Below, one piece after another: positions 63,093-64,000 of a stretch of 64,000 nucleotides of DNA. Position 1 is the first letter of the stretch. Each line of letters starts with the position of its first letter. The stretch covers positions 248,001 through 312,000 of the forward strand of contig CAOJOK010000001.1 of the NCBI GenBank assembly GCA_948440265.1, written 5' to 3'. The translations under genes and the position numbers were made by a program. Below the pieces are notes generated by a model. The model did no database searches and was not told where the DNA came from. It saw only the letters and a program-made list of their open reading frames with translations. This DNA is from an uncultured Clostridia bacterium (lineage in GTDB: Bacteria > Bacillota > Clostridia > Christensenellales > Pumilibacteraceae).

Positions 63093-63171
63093 GCAAAAAT
63101 GCCTATATTGACGGTGCAAACAGAGCTAACGCTTTATTTTTTGCACCGTCCCCCACCTATGGCATTTTTGC
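63093..63171. repeat. Large two-step inverted repeat (79 bp)
   Basis: Outer 11-bp arms GCAAAAATGCC/GGCATTTTTGC (63093-63103, 63161-63171) and inner 11-bp arms GACGGTGCAAA/TTTGCACCGTC (63110-63120, 63140-63150). Spacers are 6 and 10 nt, with a 19-nt centre. It is consistent with a structured RNA, a cruciform site or a MITE-like relic. The 120 bp from here to the next gene are AT-rich and hold nothing I recognise. Confidence 0.78.
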
Positions 63172-63296
63172 ACTTTGTAAAATCTCACATAATTTCACAA
63201 AGATATATTGCCGAAATATGCCCGTATTTACGCTATATACGACTTTAAGCATTTTCGCAATTATTTTATCATTAAAATTTATCGCGTTTTTAAAGC

Positions 63297-63581
63297 CTAT
63301 TCTATGGCGTTATACGCTTTATTTATGAAAAGCTCTTTTGCTTCGGCTATAGTCGGTGCGTAAACTCTTATATACCATTTATATTGAACTCTATGTATGA
63401 GCTCATAGATTACGTTTTCGCTGACATAATACTTTTTAATTATCACGGCACAATCGTTCCTTTTGATTGTCTCCCGAACTTCTTGACACATTCTTTTAAG
63501 CTCTTTCTTTTTAAAACGCAAGAACTTCTCCCACACTGGCGAAACATCTTTCAATACTTCCCTTGCTTTTAATTCAGTCAT
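63297..63581 (-). CDS. Small basic protein of unknown function, divergent from the Xre repressor
   Basis: A 94-residue frame, starting ATG, rich in Lys and Arg in the first half (Phe-Lys-Lys-Lys-Glu-Leu-Lys-Arg) and with aromatic beta-like segments later (Lys-Trp-Tyr-Ile-Arg-Val-Tyr-Ala). I recognise no family. The ribosome binding site is weak: AAAGGA lies 13 nt upstream. Its promoter contains an operator for the divergent repressor, so it is likely the repressed gene of a phage-type or element control switch: an early regulator, excision factor or anti-repressor are possible. A toxin role is also possible but unsupported. Confidence 0.6.
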   Translation of the reverse strand: MTELKAREVLKDVSPVWEKFLRFKKKELKRMCQEVRETIKRNDCAVIIKKYYVSENVIYELIHRVQYKWYIRVYAPTIAEAKELFINKAYNAIE

Positions 63582-63602
63582 AGTCTTTATACCGTCCTTT
63601 AA

Positions 63603-63631
63603 TTGATTTATATACGTTTTCCGTATATAAT
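63603..63631 (+). promoter_or_regulatory. Promoter for the Xre gene with operator O1 filling its spacer
   Basis: Plus-strand TTGATT -35 (63603-63608), 17-nt spacer, TATAAT -10 (63626-63631). The 23-bp palindrome centred at 63619 (TTATATACG-N5-CGTATATAA) covers the whole spacer and most of the -10. Confidence 0.75.
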
Positions 63632-63685
63632 AATACTATCATACGGAAAGCGTATAAGTCAAGTATTTTATACGTTTTTCGTATA
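63611..63685. promoter_or_regulatory. Three-operator array ATACG-N5-CGTAT
   Basis: O1 63611-63627, O2 63641-63655, O3 63669-63685, each with the half-sites ATACG and CGTAT separated by 5 nt. The centres are at 63619, 63648 and 63677, exactly 29 bp apart. O1 lies in the plus promoter and O2 in the minus promoter. O3 lies between the plus start point and the Xre ribosome binding site. Expected ligand: the Xre protein. Confidence 0.85.
63633..63662 (-). promoter_or_regulatory. Promoter for the divergent unknown gene with operator O2 in its spacer
   Basis: Minus-strand TTGACT -35 (63657-63662), 18-nt spacer, TAGTAT -10 (63633-63638). Its -10 abuts the -10 of the plus promoter, so RNA polymerase could occupy only one at a time. 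Confidence 0.65.
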
Positions 63686-63711
63686 CACTTTTTATTAAAA
63701 GGAGAAACAAA

Positions 63712-63966
63712 ATGAAACTTGTAAAATTTTCGGAAAATCTAAAGTCTGCATTAACAACAAATGAAATGACACAACAAAACCTTGCTGACCTTATAGGTAC
63801 AACACAAGCCACAATCAATCGTTGGCTAAAAGGCATAAACGAACCAGACCTTACCACATTGTTAGAAATCTGCTTGTACTTGGACGAAACGCCAAATGAA
63901 CTACTTGGCTACGACGATATATCCGACGAAACTTTTTCGAAGTATAAGCAAAAAAATAAAGATTAA
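63712..63966 (+). CDS. Xre/Cro-family helix-turn-helix repressor
   Basis: An 84-residue HTH_XRE protein. The helix-turn-helix spans about residues 19-42: Met-Thr-Gln-Gln-Asn-Leu-Ala-Asp-Leu-Ile-Gly-Thr-Thr-Gln-Ala-Thr-Ile-Asn-Arg-Trp-Leu-Lys-Gly. The Pro-Asp-Leu-Thr-Thr-Leu helix and Leu-Asp-Glu-Thr-Pro-Asn-Glu-Leu-Leu-Gly follow. There is no extra sensor or peptidase domain, so induction would need another factor. AAGGAG lies 7 nt before the ATG. It probably binds the three operators upstream and controls itself and the divergent gene, as phage repressors and element regulators do. Confidence 0.9.
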   Translation: MKLVKFSENLKSALTTNEMTQQNLADLIGTTQATINRWLKGINEPDLTTLLEICLYLDETPNELLGYDDISDETFSKYKQKNKD

Positions 63967-64000
63967 CAATTTAAATCATATCGTTATCCCACCACCCCAG

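Noticed and set aside
62890..63171. CRISPR-like or iteron-like repeat array
   Set aside because: The repeats are inverted and differ from one another; there are no regularly spaced identical direct repeats and no cas genes.
63639..63857. 72-residue minus-strand frame opposite the Xre gene
   Set aside because: It is antisense to a clear Xre gene and runs over the operator array; no ribosome binding site or family.
63297..63966. Toxin-antitoxin pair (Xre antitoxin plus small basic toxin)
   Set aside because: The genes are divergent rather than an overlapping operon, and the small protein shows no RelE/HigB, HipA or Fic motif. A repressor switch fits the operators better.

Overview
This window is ordinary chromosomal backbone of a low-to-moderate GC Gram-positive bacterium, most likely an anaerobic, uncultivated-type member of the Clostridia (Bacillota). 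The basis is the gene order rnc-smc-ftsY-ylxM-ffh-rpsP-khpA-rimM-trmD-rbgA-rnhB, rpsB-tsf-pyrH-frr-uppS-cdsA and infC-rpmI-rplT; a T-box before thrS; an L20-type attenuator before infC; Rrf2-NifS-NifU; ackA-pta; and TmcAL, DUF1292 and YraN. Species cannot be named from this sequence alone. Nearly everything is on the minus strand. The only plus-strand genes are argG-argH, tmcAL and a small Xre regulator.

Layout (minus strand unless stated). 1-4465: rpsB, tsf, pyrH, frr, uppS and a cdsA cut by the window edge, covering translation factors, UMP kinase, undecaprenyl-PP and CDP-diacylglycerol synthesis. 4507-5621: a Cys-rich DUF1292 protein, ruvX (which looks leaderless) and a 57-residue membrane-anchored small protein. 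5687-7709: Rrf2-iscS-iscU iron-sulfur operon. 7760-13325: hslV-hslU-hisS-tcdA-rseC-glyA. 13340-19887: GT-C-like membrane protein, comM, dprA, topA. 19945-20403: rplS with a structured leader. 20434-24711: ruvC-ruvA-ruvB-queA-tgt. 24730-27443 (+): argG-argH. 27481-32565: infC-rpmI-rplT-trmH-like-yebC-proA-radC. 32583-34758: T-box and thrS. 34889-37985: pta-ackA-comFC, divergent from tmcAL (+). 39201-44193: alr, formyl-THF cyclo-ligase, rsmD, coaD, a coiled-coil protein, DAHP synthase, patatin. 44203-50227: F-type ATP synthase. 50304-60185: smc-to-yraN operons. 60187-62587: four tRNAs, rpmF, plsX, rnc.

The last 1.4 kb (62.6-64.0 kb) is the only accessory-looking part. It begins with a 28-nt 3' remnant of tRNA-Gln plus its terminator, as left by an element integrating at a tRNA. 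It continues with about 450 bp of stacked large inverted repeats. It ends in a miniature phage-type switch: an Xre repressor and a divergent unknown gene sharing three ATACG-N5-CGTAT operators spaced exactly 29 bp apart.

Most noteworthy points: infC starts at AUC/AUU; alr has no canonical start codon and may also start at AUU; the ATP synthase delta subunit lacks its whole N-terminal domain; the ATP synthase c subunit has a Na+-type Glu-Thr-Thr...Tyr motif but Met where Gln is expected; the rplS leader duplicates its own start-codon region; and the repressor/operator switch beside the tRNA scar. No CRISPR array, rRNA, complete transposon or recognisable complete defence system was seen.
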